The translations under genes were made by a program, and so were the position numbers. A stretch of DNA of 64,000 nt from Spongiibacteraceae bacterium UBA5047 (GTDB lineage: Bacteria; Pseudomonadota; Gammaproteobacteria; Pseudomonadales; Spongiibacteraceae): assembly GCA_002415025.1 (NCBI GenBank), contig DIBR01000064.1:11184-75183 (forward strand). Reading direction: 5' to 3'. The stretch's first letter is position 1. Each line of letters starts with the position of its first letter. The notes under the pieces are model-generated. The model did not search any database. It had not been told where the DNA came from and worked only from the letters and a program-made list of their open reading frames with translations. Positions 42,503-52,757 of this stretch are shown one piece after another.

Positions 42503-43723
42503 CTATGCCTGATATCGCTTGAAAACCAATGTGGAGTTGGTGCCGCCAAAGCCAAAACTATTGGACATGATGGTATTCAGTTCCACTCCGTCTTTGCGCT
42601 TACGCAGGATCGGCATGCCCTCGGCTTCCGGGTCCAGTGTTTCGATGTTGGCTGAAGCCGCAACGAAATTGTGCTTCATCATCAGCAGCGAATAGATGGC
42701 TTCGTGTACACCGGTTGCGCCCAGAGTGTGGCCAGCGAGCGATTTGGTCGAGCCGATCATGGGTAATTCCTTGCCCTCAAACACCGTTTTCATGGCTTTG
42801 AGTTCCTGAATATCGCCGGCAGGAGTCGAGGTGCCGTGCGAGTTGATGTAGTCAACCTTGTCGCTGAGGCCGTTGATTGCCTGGCGCATACACCGCACGG
42901 CGCCTTCACCGCTGGGGGCGACCATATCGTAGCCGTCGGAGGTAGCGCCGTAGCCTACCACTTCAGCGTAAATTGTCGCGCCGCGCGCCTTGGCGTGCTC
43001 AAGCTCCTCCAGTACCACCATGCCGGCGCCGCCAGCAATAACGAAGCCGTCGCGGTTGGCATCATAGGGGCGTGAGGCTCTTTCAGGTGTGTCGTTATAT
43101 TTGGTTGATAATGCTCCCATCGCGTCAAACAGACAGCTCAGCGTCCAGTGTTCTTCTTCGCCGCCGCCGGCAAAAACCACATCCTGCTTGCCGAGCTGAA
43201 TCTGCTCCATGGCATTGCCGATACAGTGGGCACTGGTCGCGCAAGCTGAGGATATGGAATAGTTAACACCTTTAATTTTAAAAGGGGTGGCCAGGCAAGC
43301 TGATACAGTGCTGCCCATGGTTTGGGTGACGCGGTAAGGCCCGAGTCGCTTGACGCCTTTTTCGCGAAGAATATCGGCTGATTCAACCAGGTTGGCTGAT
43401 GAAGCTCCACCGGAGCCGGCAATAATGCCGGTTCGTTCGTTGGAAACGTCGCTGTCCTCGAGGCCGGCATCGCTAATGGCTTCCTGCATCGCGATGTAGG
43501 TCCATGCCGCAGCATCGCCCATAAAGCGGCGTTGCTTGCGGTCAATCAACTCGCTGGTGTCCAGGTTGATACTGCCCGACACGTGACTGCGAAAACCCAT
43601 TTCCTTGTAGGTTTCGTTGAGTGCGATGCCGGATTTGCCCTGCTGCAGGGATGCCAGTGCTTCAGTGAGGTTATTGCCGAGGGGCGATACAACACCCATG
43701 CCTGTGATAACGACGCGTTTCAT
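42503..43723 (-). CDS. fabB: Beta-ketoacyl-ACP synthase I
   Basis: 406 residues, the same length as E. coli FabB. The condensing-enzyme triad is present: Cys in SSACATSAHC, His in NSHGTSTPAGD and His in KSLAGHTLGATG. With FabA it carries out the anaerobic route to unsaturated fatty acids. It lies 54 nt downstream of fabA on the same strand. Confidence 0.97.
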   Translation of the reverse strand: MKRVVITGMGVVSPLGNNLTEALASLQQGKSGIALNETYKEMGFRSHVSGSINLDTSELIDRKQRRFMGDAAAWTYIAMQEAISDAGLEDSDVSNERTGIIAGSGGASSANLVESADILREKGVKRLGPYRVTQTMGSTVSACLATPFKIKGVNYSISSACATSAHCIGNAMEQIQLGKQDVVFAGGGEEEHWTLSCLFDAMGALSTKYNDTPERASRPYDANRDGFVIAGGAGMVVLEELEHAKARGATIYAEVVGYGATSDGYDMVAPSGEGAVRCMRQAINGLSDKVDYINSHGTSTPAGDIQELKAMKTVFEGKELPMIGSTKSLAGHTLGATGVHEAIYSLLMMKHNFVAASANIETLDPEAEGMPILRKRKDGVELNTIMSNSFGFGGTNSTLVFKRYQA

Positions 43724-43777
43724 GATGTCCTCTGTGCGATTCAGTTCGCTGGTTTGCTGCGGCTTTTCAAGGGGAGT

Positions 43778-44305
43778 CTAACCGAAATCCTTGCCGTCGG
43801 TCTGGAACAGGCCCACGCGCAGATCCTTGGCGGTATAGATAACATCGCCATCAACGGAGACTTGTCCGTCGGCAATGCCCATCACCAGTTTGCGCTCGAT
43901 GACGCGCTTGAAATCCAATTGATATGTGACGAGCTTGGCGTCCGGGAGTATCTGCCCGGTGAATTTGATCTCGCCCGCGCCGAGTGCACGGCCTTTGCCC
44001 TTGTTGCCCTTCCAGCCAAGAAAGAAGCCGACCAGTTGCCACATGGCATCCAGCCCCAGACAGCCGGGCATTACCGGGTCACCTTTGAAGTGGCAGTCAA
44101 AGAACCAGAGGTCGGGCCGAATATCCAGCTCGGCGATGATACGACCTTTGCCGTGCTCGCCGTCTTCGTGGTTGATGTGCGTAATGCGGTCAACCATCAG
44201 CATGTTGTCGGACGGCAACGTGGGGTTGCCCGGGCCGAATAGTTCGCCTTTGCCGCAGGCAATAAGCTCTTCTTTTGTGAAGGAATTCTGGTGAATCAGG
44301 GACAT
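43778..44305 (-). CDS. fabA: 3-hydroxydecanoyl-ACP dehydratase/isomerase
   Basis: 175 residues (E. coli 172). The catalytic His is in WFFDCHFKGDPVMPGCLG and the partner Asp in GLDAMWQLVGFFLGW. It makes the cis-3-decenoyl branch point of unsaturated fatty acid synthesis and pairs with fabB downstream. The 168-nt divergent region shared with the UDP-glucose dehydrogenase gene contains a GTGTT-N7-AACAC dyad that could bind a FabR/DesT-type regulator (weak evidence). Confidence 0.97.
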   Translation of the reverse strand: MSLIHQNSFTKEELIACGKGELFGPGNPTLPSDNMLMVDRITHINHEDGEHGKGRIIAELDIRPDLWFFDCHFKGDPVMPGCLGLDAMWQLVGFFLGWKGNKGKGRALGAGEIKFTGQILPDAKLVTYQLDFKRVIERKLVMGIADGQVSVDGDVIYTAKDLRVGLFQTDGKDFG

Positions 44306-44473
44306 TGGCGAGTACGGCTTCCGAAAAATTTCGCGAATGGTAGCACAGAGCTGACGAAGTGGTCAGCGTGTTCGCTGTCAACACTGGGTTGTCAAAAATC
44401 AGTAAAACGAATGACATCAGCATGTCATGCAACTGCCGTATTTATGGCGCGATCACTCTACAGGAGAGAGCAG

Positions 44474-45865
44474 ATGAAGATCGCGGTGATAGGCAGTGGT
44501 TATGTGGGGCTGGTGACAGGCGCCTGTCTGACTGAGATGGGTAACAGGGTGGTGTGTATTGATCAGAGCAGGGAAAAGATTGAGCGCTTGCGCGCGGGTG
44601 ACATCCCGATCTATGAGCCGGGCCTGGAACCGGTTATGCGCTCTGCCACTGAGGCGGGGCTACTGGCCTATAGTGATTCAATAGCAGGCGCCATTGGGGG
44701 TGCCGACTACATCTTCATCGCCGTGGGCACACCCATGCAGGCGGACGGCCATTGCGACCTGAGCGCGGTGTTTGCCGTTGCCGAGAGTCTGGGGCGTTAT
44801 TTGAGCGATGACGCGGTGATCGTCGTCAAGTCTACGGTGCCGGTTGGCGCCGGCGATAAGGTGGCGGCCATTATTGGTCATCAGCTCGCGATACGCGGCG
44901 AGCGGCTGGAGTTCGATGTGGTGAGTAACCCGGAGTTTCTGAAGGAGGGCACCGCTGTCGCCGACTTTATGACGCCCGACCGGATTATCATCGGCGCTGA
45001 ATCCGAGCGGGCGCGGGAGCTGATGAGTGTGCTCTACGCGCCCTATCTGCGGCGCAACGACCGGGTCATGTATATGGGGCGCCGTGAGGCGGAAATGACC
45101 AAATACGCCTCCAATGCCATGCTGGCCGCTCGTATATCGTTTATGAATGAGATCGCAAACCTGTGTGAATCGCGCTCCGTTGACGTGGAGCAGGTGCGTC
45201 TTGGAATGGGTGCAGACCAGCGTATCGGCAATGCCTTTCTCTACCCCGGCGCGGGCTACGGTGGCTCATGCTTTCCCAAGGATGTGCGGGCCTTAATCGC
45301 CACGGGAGCAGACAGCGGGGTGGATATGGCGATCCTCCGTGCAGTCGATGCGCGCAATGATCTGCAAAAACGCAGTTTGTTTGAGAAGTTGTATCACTAT
45401 TACGCCGGAAATCTGAAGGGTCGGCAGATAGGTGTCTGGGGCTTGGCCTTCAAGCCCGGCACTGACGATATTCGCGAAGCGCCGTCGGTGATGCTGATAG
45501 AGCAATTGCTTGAGGCCGGCGCCAGTGTTTGCGCCTACGACCCGGTAGCGGCAGGCAATATGCGCGCGTATTTTGCGGGGCATCCCGGGCGGGCGCGGTT
45601 ACATCTTGCCGCAGAGCAGTACGAGGCAGCCAATAGTGCCGATGCACTGGTTCTGGTGACCGAATGGAAGCGGTTCCGTCAGCCCGATTTCAGGGCATTG
45701 GTGCTTGCCATGCGCGGCAAGCTGATTGTGGACGGGCGCAATCAGTATGATCCGGGCTATCTGCGGCGCATCGGCTTTGACTATATGGCGGTAGGTCGCG
45801 ACAATAGGCGGCTGCGCGCTGAGTTGCCTCGAATGACGAATGGCAGGAGGCGTAGCAACCCTTAA
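44474..45865 (+). CDS. UDP-glucose 6-dehydrogenase
   Basis: 463 residues from the ATG at 44474, which follows CAGGAGAGAG; the open frame extends upstream across fabA and is not coding there. The NAD-binding start is MKIAVIGSGYVGLVTGACL and the catalytic Cys lies in GAGYGGSCFPKDVRAL. It oxidises UDP-glucose to UDP-glucuronate for exopolysaccharide. It begins a run of sugar-nucleotide genes that includes galU, which makes its substrate. Confidence 0.95.
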   Translation: MKIAVIGSGYVGLVTGACLTEMGNRVVCIDQSREKIERLRAGDIPIYEPGLEPVMRSATEAGLLAYSDSIAGAIGGADYIFIAVGTPMQADGHCDLSAVFAVAESLGRYLSDDAVIVVKSTVPVGAGDKVAAIIGHQLAIRGERLEFDVVSNPEFLKEGTAVADFMTPDRIIIGAESERARELMSVLYAPYLRRNDRVMYMGRREAEMTKYASNAMLAARISFMNEIANLCESRSVDVEQVRLGMGADQRIGNAFLYPGAGYGGSCFPKDVRALIATGADSGVDMAILRAVDARNDLQKRSLFEKLYHYYAGNLKGRQIGVWGLAFKPGTDDIREAPSVMLIEQLLEAGASVCAYDPVAAGNMRAYFAGHPGRARLHLAAEQYEAANSADALVLVTEWKRFRQPDFRALVLAMRGKLIVDGRNQYDPGYLRRIGFDYMAVGRDNRRLRAELPRMTNGRRRSNP

Positions 45866-45884
45866 CAATAATCAGGAAAAATGC

Positions 45885-47297
45885 ATGCTAGTACCCGTTC
45901 TTTTGTCCGGCGGTGTCGGAAGCCGATTATGGCCGGTGTCGCGGGAGAGCTATCCCAAGCAATTTTTGCCGCTGACCCACGATTTGAGCATGCTTCAGGA
46001 AACCGTAAAACGCTTGCAGGGGCTGGATAACCTTGCGGCTCCGGTGGTGGTCTGCAACGAAGAACATCGTTTTCTGGTGGCGGAACAGTTCCGTGCCATC
46101 AGCCAGGAAACGGCAGCGATTTTGCTTGAGCCCGAGGGGAAGAATACCGCGCCTGCTGTTGCCCTGGCCGCGATCGAAGCCTTAAAAGCTGATCCGCAAG
46201 CGACGTTGCTGGTGCTTCCGGCTGATCATGTTATTCAAAACACGGGTGCATTCCGTGATGCCGTCAAAGCCGGCATGCCCTATGCTGAGAATGGCAAGCT
46301 GGTCACTTTCGGTATTGTCCCGACCGCGGCGGAAATCGGTTATGGCTACCTCAAGCGCGGAGCCGAGCTGGGGAAGGCGGCCTTTGAGCTGGCCCAGTTT
46401 GTAGAAAAGCCGGACCTTGCCACCGCGCAGACCTATCTCGACAGTGGGGAATACTGCTGGAACAGTGGCATGTTCATGTTTTCCGCTAAAACCTATCTCG
46501 CCGAATTGGCACGCCATAACCCGGCCATGCTGGCGGCTTGTGAAGCTGCAATGTCTGTGACCCACGGTGATCTCGACTTTGTCAGAATCGACGCCGAGGC
46601 CTTTGCCACCTGCCCCAGCGACTCCATCGATTACGCAGTGATGGAACACACTGACCAGGCGGTGATGGTATCGCTGGATTGCGGCTGGAGCGACGTCGGC
46701 TCCTGGTCTGCCTTGTGGGATGTGGCAGAGAAAGACGACAGCAGCAACCACATCGCCGGTGACGTGCTGATTGAGGATGTCAGTAATAGCTATTTACGCA
46801 GTCAGGGGCGTTTGGTGGCCGCTATCGGTGTCAGCAATCTGGTGGTGGTGGAGACCCCCGATGCGGTAATGGTGGCTGACAAGTCGCGGGTGCAGGACGT
46901 AAAGGCGATCGTCAAAAAACTTCAGCAGGCAGGGCGCGACGAGGTCAAGCATCAGCACCGGGTTTATCGCCCCTGGGGTAGCTACGAGTCCCTGGTAGTG
47001 GGCGAGCAATTTCAGGTCAAACGCATTATTGTAAAGCCGGGTGAGCGTTTGTCGCTGCAAATGCACCATCACCGGGCAGAGCACTGGATTGTGGTTCAGG
47101 GAACGGCCGAAGTGGTCTGTGGCGAGCAAACCATGATCCTGTCAGAAGACCAGTCGACTTACATCCCCTTGGGCACCAAGCATCGCCTGAGCAATCCCGG
47201 GGTGATTCCGTTGGAGCTTATCGAAGTGCAAACCGGCAGTTATTTGGGTGAGGATGACATTGTCCGCTTCGAAGATATTTACGGGCGCAGCCAATAG
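45885..47297 (+). CDS. Mannose-1-P guanylyltransferase/mannose-6-P isomerase
   Basis: 470 residues from the ATG at 45885. The N-terminal nucleotidyltransferase has GGVGSRLWPVSRESYPKQFL and FVEKPDL; the C-terminal cupin isomerase (about 350-465) has KPGERLSLQMHHHRAEHWIV. This is the bifunctional AlgA/ManC/CpsB type II PMI-GMP family, making GDP-mannose for polysaccharide. It starts 19 nt after the UDP-glucose dehydrogenase. Confidence 0.95.
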   Translation: MLVPVLLSGGVGSRLWPVSRESYPKQFLPLTHDLSMLQETVKRLQGLDNLAAPVVVCNEEHRFLVAEQFRAISQETAAILLEPEGKNTAPAVALAAIEALKADPQATLLVLPADHVIQNTGAFRDAVKAGMPYAENGKLVTFGIVPTAAEIGYGYLKRGAELGKAAFELAQFVEKPDLATAQTYLDSGEYCWNSGMFMFSAKTYLAELARHNPAMLAACEAAMSVTHGDLDFVRIDAEAFATCPSDSIDYAVMEHTDQAVMVSLDCGWSDVGSWSALWDVAEKDDSSNHIAGDVLIEDVSNSYLRSQGRLVAAIGVSNLVVVETPDAVMVADKSRVQDVKAIVKKLQQAGRDEVKHQHRVYRPWGSYESLVVGEQFQVKRIIVKPGERLSLQMHHHRAEHWIVVQGTAEVVCGEQTMILSEDQSTYIPLGTKHRLSNPGVIPLELIEVQTGSYLGEDDIVRFEDIYGRSQ

Positions 47298-47315
47298 CGC
47301 AGGAGAAGAATCATA

Positions 47316-48143
47316 ATGAAAAAATGTCTGTTTCCGGTGGCGGGTTATGGAACCCGGTTTTTACCCGCTACCAAATCCATGCCCAAGGAAATGCTGCCCA
47401 TCGTCAACAAACCGCTGGTGCAATACGGGGTGGAAGAAGCCATTCAGGCGGGGCTGACCGATATTGCTTTTGTAACCGGGCGGGGCAAGCGCGCCATTGC
47501 TGATCATTTCGATATCAGTTACGAGCTGGAGCACCAGATTGCGGGCACATCTAAAGAGTCGTATCTCGATTCAATTCGCAACGTGATTAACTCCGGAACC
47601 TTTTCCATGACCCGCCAGCGCGAAATGAAAGGTCTGGGGCACGCGATCCTCACCGGCGAAGTCCTGGTTGGCCGCGAAGATGCGTTCGGGGTTATTTTGT
47701 CGGATGACCTGTGCCTGAACAATGGCGGTGACGGCGTTATGCAGCAGATGGTTAAGCTGTACAAGCAGTTTCGCTGCAGTATTGTGGCGGTGATGGAAGT
47801 GCCCAGCGACGAAGTCGATAAATACGGCGTGATCGTTGGCACCGAGTTGAATAAAGGCCTGTTTCGCGTCGAGAGTATGGTTGAGAAACCTCCGGTGGAT
47901 GAGGCCCCTTCCAACCTGGCTGTCATAGGCCGCTATATTCTGACGCCGGATATCTTCGATATTCTGCGGGACACCAAACCCGGGAAAAATGGCGAAATTC
48001 AGATCACGGATGCCCTGAACAGGCAAGCCGCTGACGGTTGCGTTATGGCGTACAAATTTAAGGGGCGCCGCTTTGACTGTGGTAGCGTACCCGGCTTTGT
48101 CGAGGCAACCAATTTCGTGTTCGAGCACTTTTACGATCAGTAG
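47316..48143 (+). CDS. galU: UTP-glucose-1-phosphate uridylyltransferase
   Basis: 275 residues with the GalU signature GYGTRFLPATKSMPKEMLP and NKPLVQYGVEEA near the N-terminus, and FKGRRFDCGSVPGFVEATN at the C-terminus. It makes UDP-glucose, the substrate of the dehydrogenase two genes upstream. The stop overlaps the possible GTG start of the next gene. Confidence 0.96.
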   Translation: MKKCLFPVAGYGTRFLPATKSMPKEMLPIVNKPLVQYGVEEAIQAGLTDIAFVTGRGKRAIADHFDISYELEHQIAGTSKESYLDSIRNVINSGTFSMTRQREMKGLGHAILTGEVLVGREDAFGVILSDDLCLNNGGDGVMQQMVKLYKQFRCSIVAVMEVPSDEVDKYGVIVGTELNKGLFRVESMVEKPPVDEAPSNLAVIGRYILTPDIFDILRDTKPGKNGEIQITDALNRQAADGCVMAYKFKGRRFDCGSVPGFVEATNFVFEHFYDQ

Positions 48144-49534
48144 TGCAGCATAGACAGGACGTATTCAAATTCATGCAAGAAATAACATGCTTTAAAGCCT
48201 ATGACGTGCGCGGGCGCGTTCCCGATCAACTTAACGAAGATATTGCCTATCGTATTGGTCGCGCTTACGCCGAGGTGGTTGAGCCGGGACGTGTTGTTGT
48301 CGGACACGATATTCGGTTGAGCAGCGAATCGATCAAAATGGCTCTGGTCAATGGTCTGCGCGATTCCGGCGTTGATGTGTTCGACATAGGTCAGTGCGGC
48401 ACCGAAGAGATTTATTTTGCGACCAGTTATGGCAAATTCGGTGGCGGCATTGCGGTGACGGCCAGTCACAACCCTAAAGACTACAACGGCATGAAATTTG
48501 TGCGCGAGCAGTCAAAGCCGATTAGCGGTGACACCGGCCTGTTTGATATCAAGGCGAGTGCGGAACGTGCGGATTTTTCTGCGGTGGCAAAACGTGGAAG
48601 TTACGAAAGCTATCAGTCCAGTGATGCATATGTGGCGCATTTGCTGTCCTATGTAGATGTGAGTGCGCTGGAGCCGCTTAAGATAGTGGTCAATGCGGGT
48701 AATGGCGGCGCGGGTGCGGTAATCGATGCGCTGGAATCCAGGTTGCCGGTCACGTTTACCAAAGTGCATCACCAGCCCGATGGCAATTTTCCTAACGGCG
48801 TGCCTAACCCGCTGCTTGAAGAAAACCGTAAGCCGACCATTGATGCGGTGTTGTCCGAAAAGGCGGATATGGGTATTGCCTGGGATGGCGATTTTGATCG
48901 GTGCTTCTTTTTTGATGAGAACGGTCGTTTTATCGAAGGTTACTATGTAGTTGGTTTGCTGGCAGAAAGTTTTTTGCTGGATAGCCCCGGCGAAAAAGTG
49001 GTTCACGACCCGAGGCTGGTCTGGAATACCCGGGAGCTGGTTGAAGCTAACGGCTCGGTGGCAGTGCAAAGCAAGACCGGTCATGCTTTCATCAAGGAAA
49101 TTATGCGCAGTGAAAACGCAATCTACGGTGGTGAGATGAGTGCGCACCATTATTTTCGGGATTTCGCCTACTGTGATAGCGGCATGATTCCCTGGTTGTT
49201 GGTGGCGCAATTGATGTCACGCAGGGGCAAAACGCTGTCGCAGTTGGTTGATGAACGCATGGAGCGGTTTCCCTGTAGCGGCGAGATTAATAGCACGATC
49301 GCCGACCCGAAATCAGTGATTGACGCGGTGGAGCGGCACTATGGCGCAGATGCTGAATCCGTGGAAAAAGTTGATGGGCTCAGCGTTGCCTTTGCCGAAT
49401 GGCGCTTCAATCTGCGCATGTCCAATACCGAGCCTGTGGTTCGCTTAAACGTCGAGTCTCGCGCTGATGACGCGCTGATGCGCGAGAAAACAGAGGAACT
49501 GCTGGCCTTTATGGCCAGTGTGGCGAACGGTTAG
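48143..49534 (+). CDS. Phosphomannomutase/phosphoglucomutase
   Basis: 463 residues from a GTG overlapping the galU stop; the ATG at 48173 (453 residues) is also likely. The active-site Ser loop is VTASHNPKDYNGMKF, the metal loop GDFDRCFFFD and the sugar-binding loop GGEMSAHHYF. It belongs to the CpsG/AlgC branch of alpha-D-phosphohexomutases and supplies mannose-1-P or glucose-1-P to ManC and GalU. It is the last gene of the run and convergent with pgi. Confidence 0.93.
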   Translation: MQHRQDVFKFMQEITCFKAYDVRGRVPDQLNEDIAYRIGRAYAEVVEPGRVVVGHDIRLSSESIKMALVNGLRDSGVDVFDIGQCGTEEIYFATSYGKFGGGIAVTASHNPKDYNGMKFVREQSKPISGDTGLFDIKASAERADFSAVAKRGSYESYQSSDAYVAHLLSYVDVSALEPLKIVVNAGNGGAGAVIDALESRLPVTFTKVHHQPDGNFPNGVPNPLLEENRKPTIDAVLSEKADMGIAWDGDFDRCFFFDENGRFIEGYYVVGLLAESFLLDSPGEKVVHDPRLVWNTRELVEANGSVAVQSKTGHAFIKEIMRSENAIYGGEMSAHHYFRDFAYCDSGMIPWLLVAQLMSRRGKTLSQLVDERMERFPCSGEINSTIADPKSVIDAVERHYGADAESVEKVDGLSVAFAEWRFNLRMSNTEPVVRLNVESRADDALMREKTEELLAFMASVANG

Positions 49535-49597
49535 TTGCCAAGAGAGTTTCTCGCCGTGACGCAAAACACGTAAGGGGTGGGCTGCGCCCGTAAGCGG

Positions 49598-51190
49598 CTA
49601 GTCTTTGGTGTTGCGCTTGAGTAGCTCTGCCGCCACGGGATCAAGTGCGTTTGCACTATTGGCTCGCAGGCTTTGCAGTATCGAGCGGCTGCTGAGTTTG
49701 CCTAGCTCCACGCCCCATTGGTCAAAGGGGTTTATGCCCCACACAAAACTGGCCGCCATCATCCGGTATTCGTAAAAAGCAATTAGCGCCCCCAATGTGT
49801 AGGCGTCCACCTTTTCGAAAGTGATGAGTGAGTGGGGGCGATTTCCCGGCATGGTTTTGTGCGCCGCCAGAGCGGCAATTTCATCTTCCGGATGTCCCTC
49901 CGCGCGCAAGCGTGCAGCGATTTCAGTCGTGCTTTCGCCGTGTGCCAGAGTCAGGCTCTGCCCCAGACAATTTGCTATCAATCGGTGATGATGGTCGCTG
50001 TCGGCGGTGGCGTCAGCGTTATGCAGGGGGAGCAGGAAATCGCAGGGAATAATATCGCTACCCTGATGCAGTAGTTGGTGGAACGAGTGCTGTCCATTGG
50101 TGCCCTGGCTGCCAAATAACACCACGCCGGTCTTGTAGGCGAGCGCTTCGCCGGCTTCTGTTAGATGTTTGCCCTGGCTTTCCATAAATAGCTGCTGCAG
50201 GTAGTCGGGCAGCAAGCGCAAGCGTTCTGTGTAGGGCAGTATCGCGAGTGCGCCGCACTGCAGGAAATTGCGATTCCAGACATCAATGAGCCCCGCGAGT
50301 ATGGGGGCGGGTCTGGCTTCACTGGCTAGCAGCTTGTCAATGCTTTCACCGCCGTGCAGCAGCTTTTCATAAGTGTCCATGCCATAGGTCAGCGCGATGG
50401 GCAAGCCGATTGCAGACCAGAGAGAGAAACGCCCGCCTACCCAATCCGGAAAAGGGATGCTGCGTGTAATGCCGATAGCGGCGGCTTTGTCCGGCTGTGC
50501 GGTAATGGCGATAAAATGCCGGGCAAAATGGCTGCCAACAGCATCGCGCACCCAGGCCATGGCGGCCTTCGCGTTGGCCAGTGTTTCTTCGGTGCCAAAC
50601 GATTTGGACGACACTAAAAACAGCGTTTCACCGGCAGGGTATCGGTTCGTTATGCGGCTCAGTGCCGTCGGGTCGATATTGGCGAGAAAATGGCACGCGA
50701 GCTTTTGCGGCAACTGGTTCGCAAGCGCATCTATAACCAGACGCGGCCCCAGGTCCGATCCGCCGATTCCGATATTAACAATATGGCTGAAGCGTTGCCC
50801 CGTTGCACTTTTGAGGGCTCCGCTATGAACGGCATCGACCAGCTGCCGCATTTGCTGGCGCATGCTTTCGATGGCGGTAGTGGTGTGTGTTGCGCGAAGC
50901 TGATTGTGGCAGGCGCTGCGATGTTCGCTGCGATTGACTTCGTCGCCGCGCATAACAGCGGCGACTTTTTCGGAAACCCGGCAACGATCTGCCAGTGTGT
51001 ACAGCAGGTCGACGGTTTGTGCATCGAGGCGCTGACGAGAGTAGTGGAAACGTAAAGGCCCCGCCTGGGTGCTAAGTTCGACAGCGCGATTGGTTTGCTG
51101 GTCGAAACGCTGGCGGATACTGACGGACGCGTGGGCGTGACAATGCTCGGCAAGTTTTTTCCAGGCAGTGCTGTCAGGCAGTGCTTTCAT
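49598..51190 (-). CDS. pgi: Glucose-6-phosphate isomerase
   Basis: 530 residues from the ATG at 51190; the frame is open five codons further. It has two SIS domains with VNIGIGGSDLGPRLV, LVSSKSFGTEETLANAKA, GGRFSLWSAIGLPIAL and MESQGKHL. Pgi joins glycolysis to the supply of sugar phosphates used by the adjacent nucleotide-sugar genes. Confidence 0.96.
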   Translation of the reverse strand: MKALPDSTAWKKLAEHCHAHASVSIRQRFDQQTNRAVELSTQAGPLRFHYSRQRLDAQTVDLLYTLADRCRVSEKVAAVMRGDEVNRSEHRSACHNQLRATHTTTAIESMRQQMRQLVDAVHSGALKSATGQRFSHIVNIGIGGSDLGPRLVIDALANQLPQKLACHFLANIDPTALSRITNRYPAGETLFLVSSKSFGTEETLANAKAAMAWVRDAVGSHFARHFIAITAQPDKAAAIGITRSIPFPDWVGGRFSLWSAIGLPIALTYGMDTYEKLLHGGESIDKLLASEARPAPILAGLIDVWNRNFLQCGALAILPYTERLRLLPDYLQQLFMESQGKHLTEAGEALAYKTGVVLFGSQGTNGQHSFHQLLHQGSDIIPCDFLLPLHNADATADSDHHHRLIANCLGQSLTLAHGESTTEIAARLRAEGHPEDEIAALAAHKTMPGNRPHSLITFEKVDAYTLGALIAFYEYRMMAASFVWGINPFDQWGVELGKLSSRSILQSLRANSANALDPVAAELLKRNTKD

Positions 51191-51228
51191 CCGTCGTCTT
51201 CGCAATGGGTTGAGCGGTGGCGCCTGAA

Positions 51229-52185
51229 TTATTTTGTTCGGGTCAGCGCCAGCTTGCTCAAGTCTAACAAGGCTTGGTGGTATTTGCTCGCGCGCAGGGA
51301 GATTAGTGCGCTCAAGGCATCACCGGAATATTCTGCGGCCGTTTTGCGTGTGTAATCCAGCGCGCCGCAAGCCTGCACGATGCGAACCACATCCTTCAGG
51401 TTGCTGGCGTCTTTTGCGGTGATGGCGTGGCGAATCAGGTCGGATTCTGCCGGCGACGCGTTTTCCATGGCGTAAATCAGCGGTAGGGTGGCCTTGCCTT
51501 CGTTCAGATCGTCGCCAATGTTTTTTCCGGTTTCGGCCGGATCACCCTCGTAATCAAGAACATCGTCAATCAGCTGGAAGGCCATGCCCAGATTCATGCC
51601 GTAGTCATAGAGGGAGCCGCTGAGGTCGGAGTTGTTCAGCAGTGCGGCACCCGAGCACGCAGCGGCAAACAGTACGGCCGTTTTGTTCTGGATAACATTG
51701 AAGTAAGTGTCGGCGTCAGCGTCGGCGTTGCCAGCGCGCACCAGTTGCAACACTTCGCCCTCGGCGACGGTGTTGGTGGTGTCGGACAGCAAGCCCATCA
51801 GCGGCATATCACCAATGGTGACGAGCATCTGAAAGGCGCGCGAATACAGAAAGTCGCCGACCAGAACGCTGGGAGCTGAACCCCATTTTGCGTTAGCGGT
51901 AGGCAGGCCGCGCCGCAAGGTCGAAAAATCGACCACGTCATCATGCAGCAAAGTGGCGGTGTGAATAAACTCGATAACGGTGGCTAGCTGGATATGCCTG
52001 GCGCCGATTTCGCCACTGGCGCCGGCGCAGAGCAGGCTCAGCAAGGGGCGCAGGCGTTTGCCACCGGCGTCGATGATGTAATGACCGATATTTTCTACCA
52101 GCCCGACGTCTGAGTGGAGCTGCTCAAGGATGAGGCTGTTGACGGCGTCAAATTCCGTCGCGACGACCTCGCGGATATGCTGCAT
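51229..52185 (-). CDS. ispB: Octaprenyl diphosphate synthase
   Basis: 318 residues from the ATG at 52185 (MQHIREVVATEFDAVN); the open frame continues 20 codons upstream to 52245. The two Asp-rich motifs of trans-prenyl transferases are LLHDDVVDFS and QLIDDVLDYEGD. It makes the ubiquinone side chain. The divergent position next to rplU-rpmA is the usual one in gammaproteobacteria. Confidence 0.95.
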   Translation of the reverse strand: MQHIREVVATEFDAVNSLILEQLHSDVGLVENIGHYIIDAGGKRLRPLLSLLCAGASGEIGARHIQLATVIEFIHTATLLHDDVVDFSTLRRGLPTANAKWGSAPSVLVGDFLYSRAFQMLVTIGDMPLMGLLSDTTNTVAEGEVLQLVRAGNADADADTYFNVIQNKTAVLFAAACSGAALLNNSDLSGSLYDYGMNLGMAFQLIDDVLDYEGDPAETGKNIGDDLNEGKATLPLIYAMENASPAESDLIRHAITAKDASNLKDVVRIVQACGALDYTRKTAAEYSGDALSALISLRASKYHQALLDLSKLALTRTK

Positions 52186-52429
52186 CTGTCTGATTTCACC
52201 TGTAGTTGCCGCGGGAATGCTAGGGGGCGCTGCTCGGGGTGTCAAGGTTGGCTACCATCGGTTGGAAAAGCTTGAGCTTGTGCCGGGTTTTGCGTAGAAT
52301 GCGCGGCCCTGAAGCAAAACTGTCCGGCCTCTGGAATTCCTGTGGCTAGCGGCAGTGCCTGGACTTGCACCTCGACAGGATGTCGCCCTTATCATTAACC
52401 CAAGCAAGCAGGCTGATTGGAGAGAGTTT

Positions 52430-52741
52430 ATGTACGCAGTGATTGAAAGCGGTGGCAAGCAACACCGTGTTATTGAGGGGGAGACCCTCAAGCTGGAAAA
52501 GCTGGAAGTGGCTACCGGCGAAACCCTGGAATTCGATAAAGTCTTGCTGGTGAATGACGGCAAGAGTGCCAAGATTGGCGCGCCGCTGGTTGCTGGCGCT
52601 AAAGTCACTGCCGAAGTGATTGCTCACGGTCGTCTCGCGAAGGTCAAAATCGTGAAGTTCCGTCGTCGCAAGCACTCGATGAAACAGGCCGGCCACCGTC
52701 AGTGGTATACCGAAGTCAAAATTACCGGTATTAGCGGCTAA
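52430..52741 (+). CDS. rplU: 50S ribosomal protein L21
   Basis: 103 residues from the ATG at 52430 (MYAVIESGGKQHRVIEGE), equal to E. coli L21; the frame is open 25 codons upstream. GHRQWYTEVKITGI at the C-terminus is conserved. It is followed 16 nt later by rpmA, as in almost all bacteria. GGAGAG precedes the start. Confidence 0.98.
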   Translation: MYAVIESGGKQHRVIEGETLKLEKLEVATGETLEFDKVLLVNDGKSAKIGAPLVAGAKVTAEVIAHGRLAKVKIVKFRRRKHSMKQAGHRQWYTEVKITGISG

Positions 52742-52757
52742 GTAAAGGAGAAGGTTC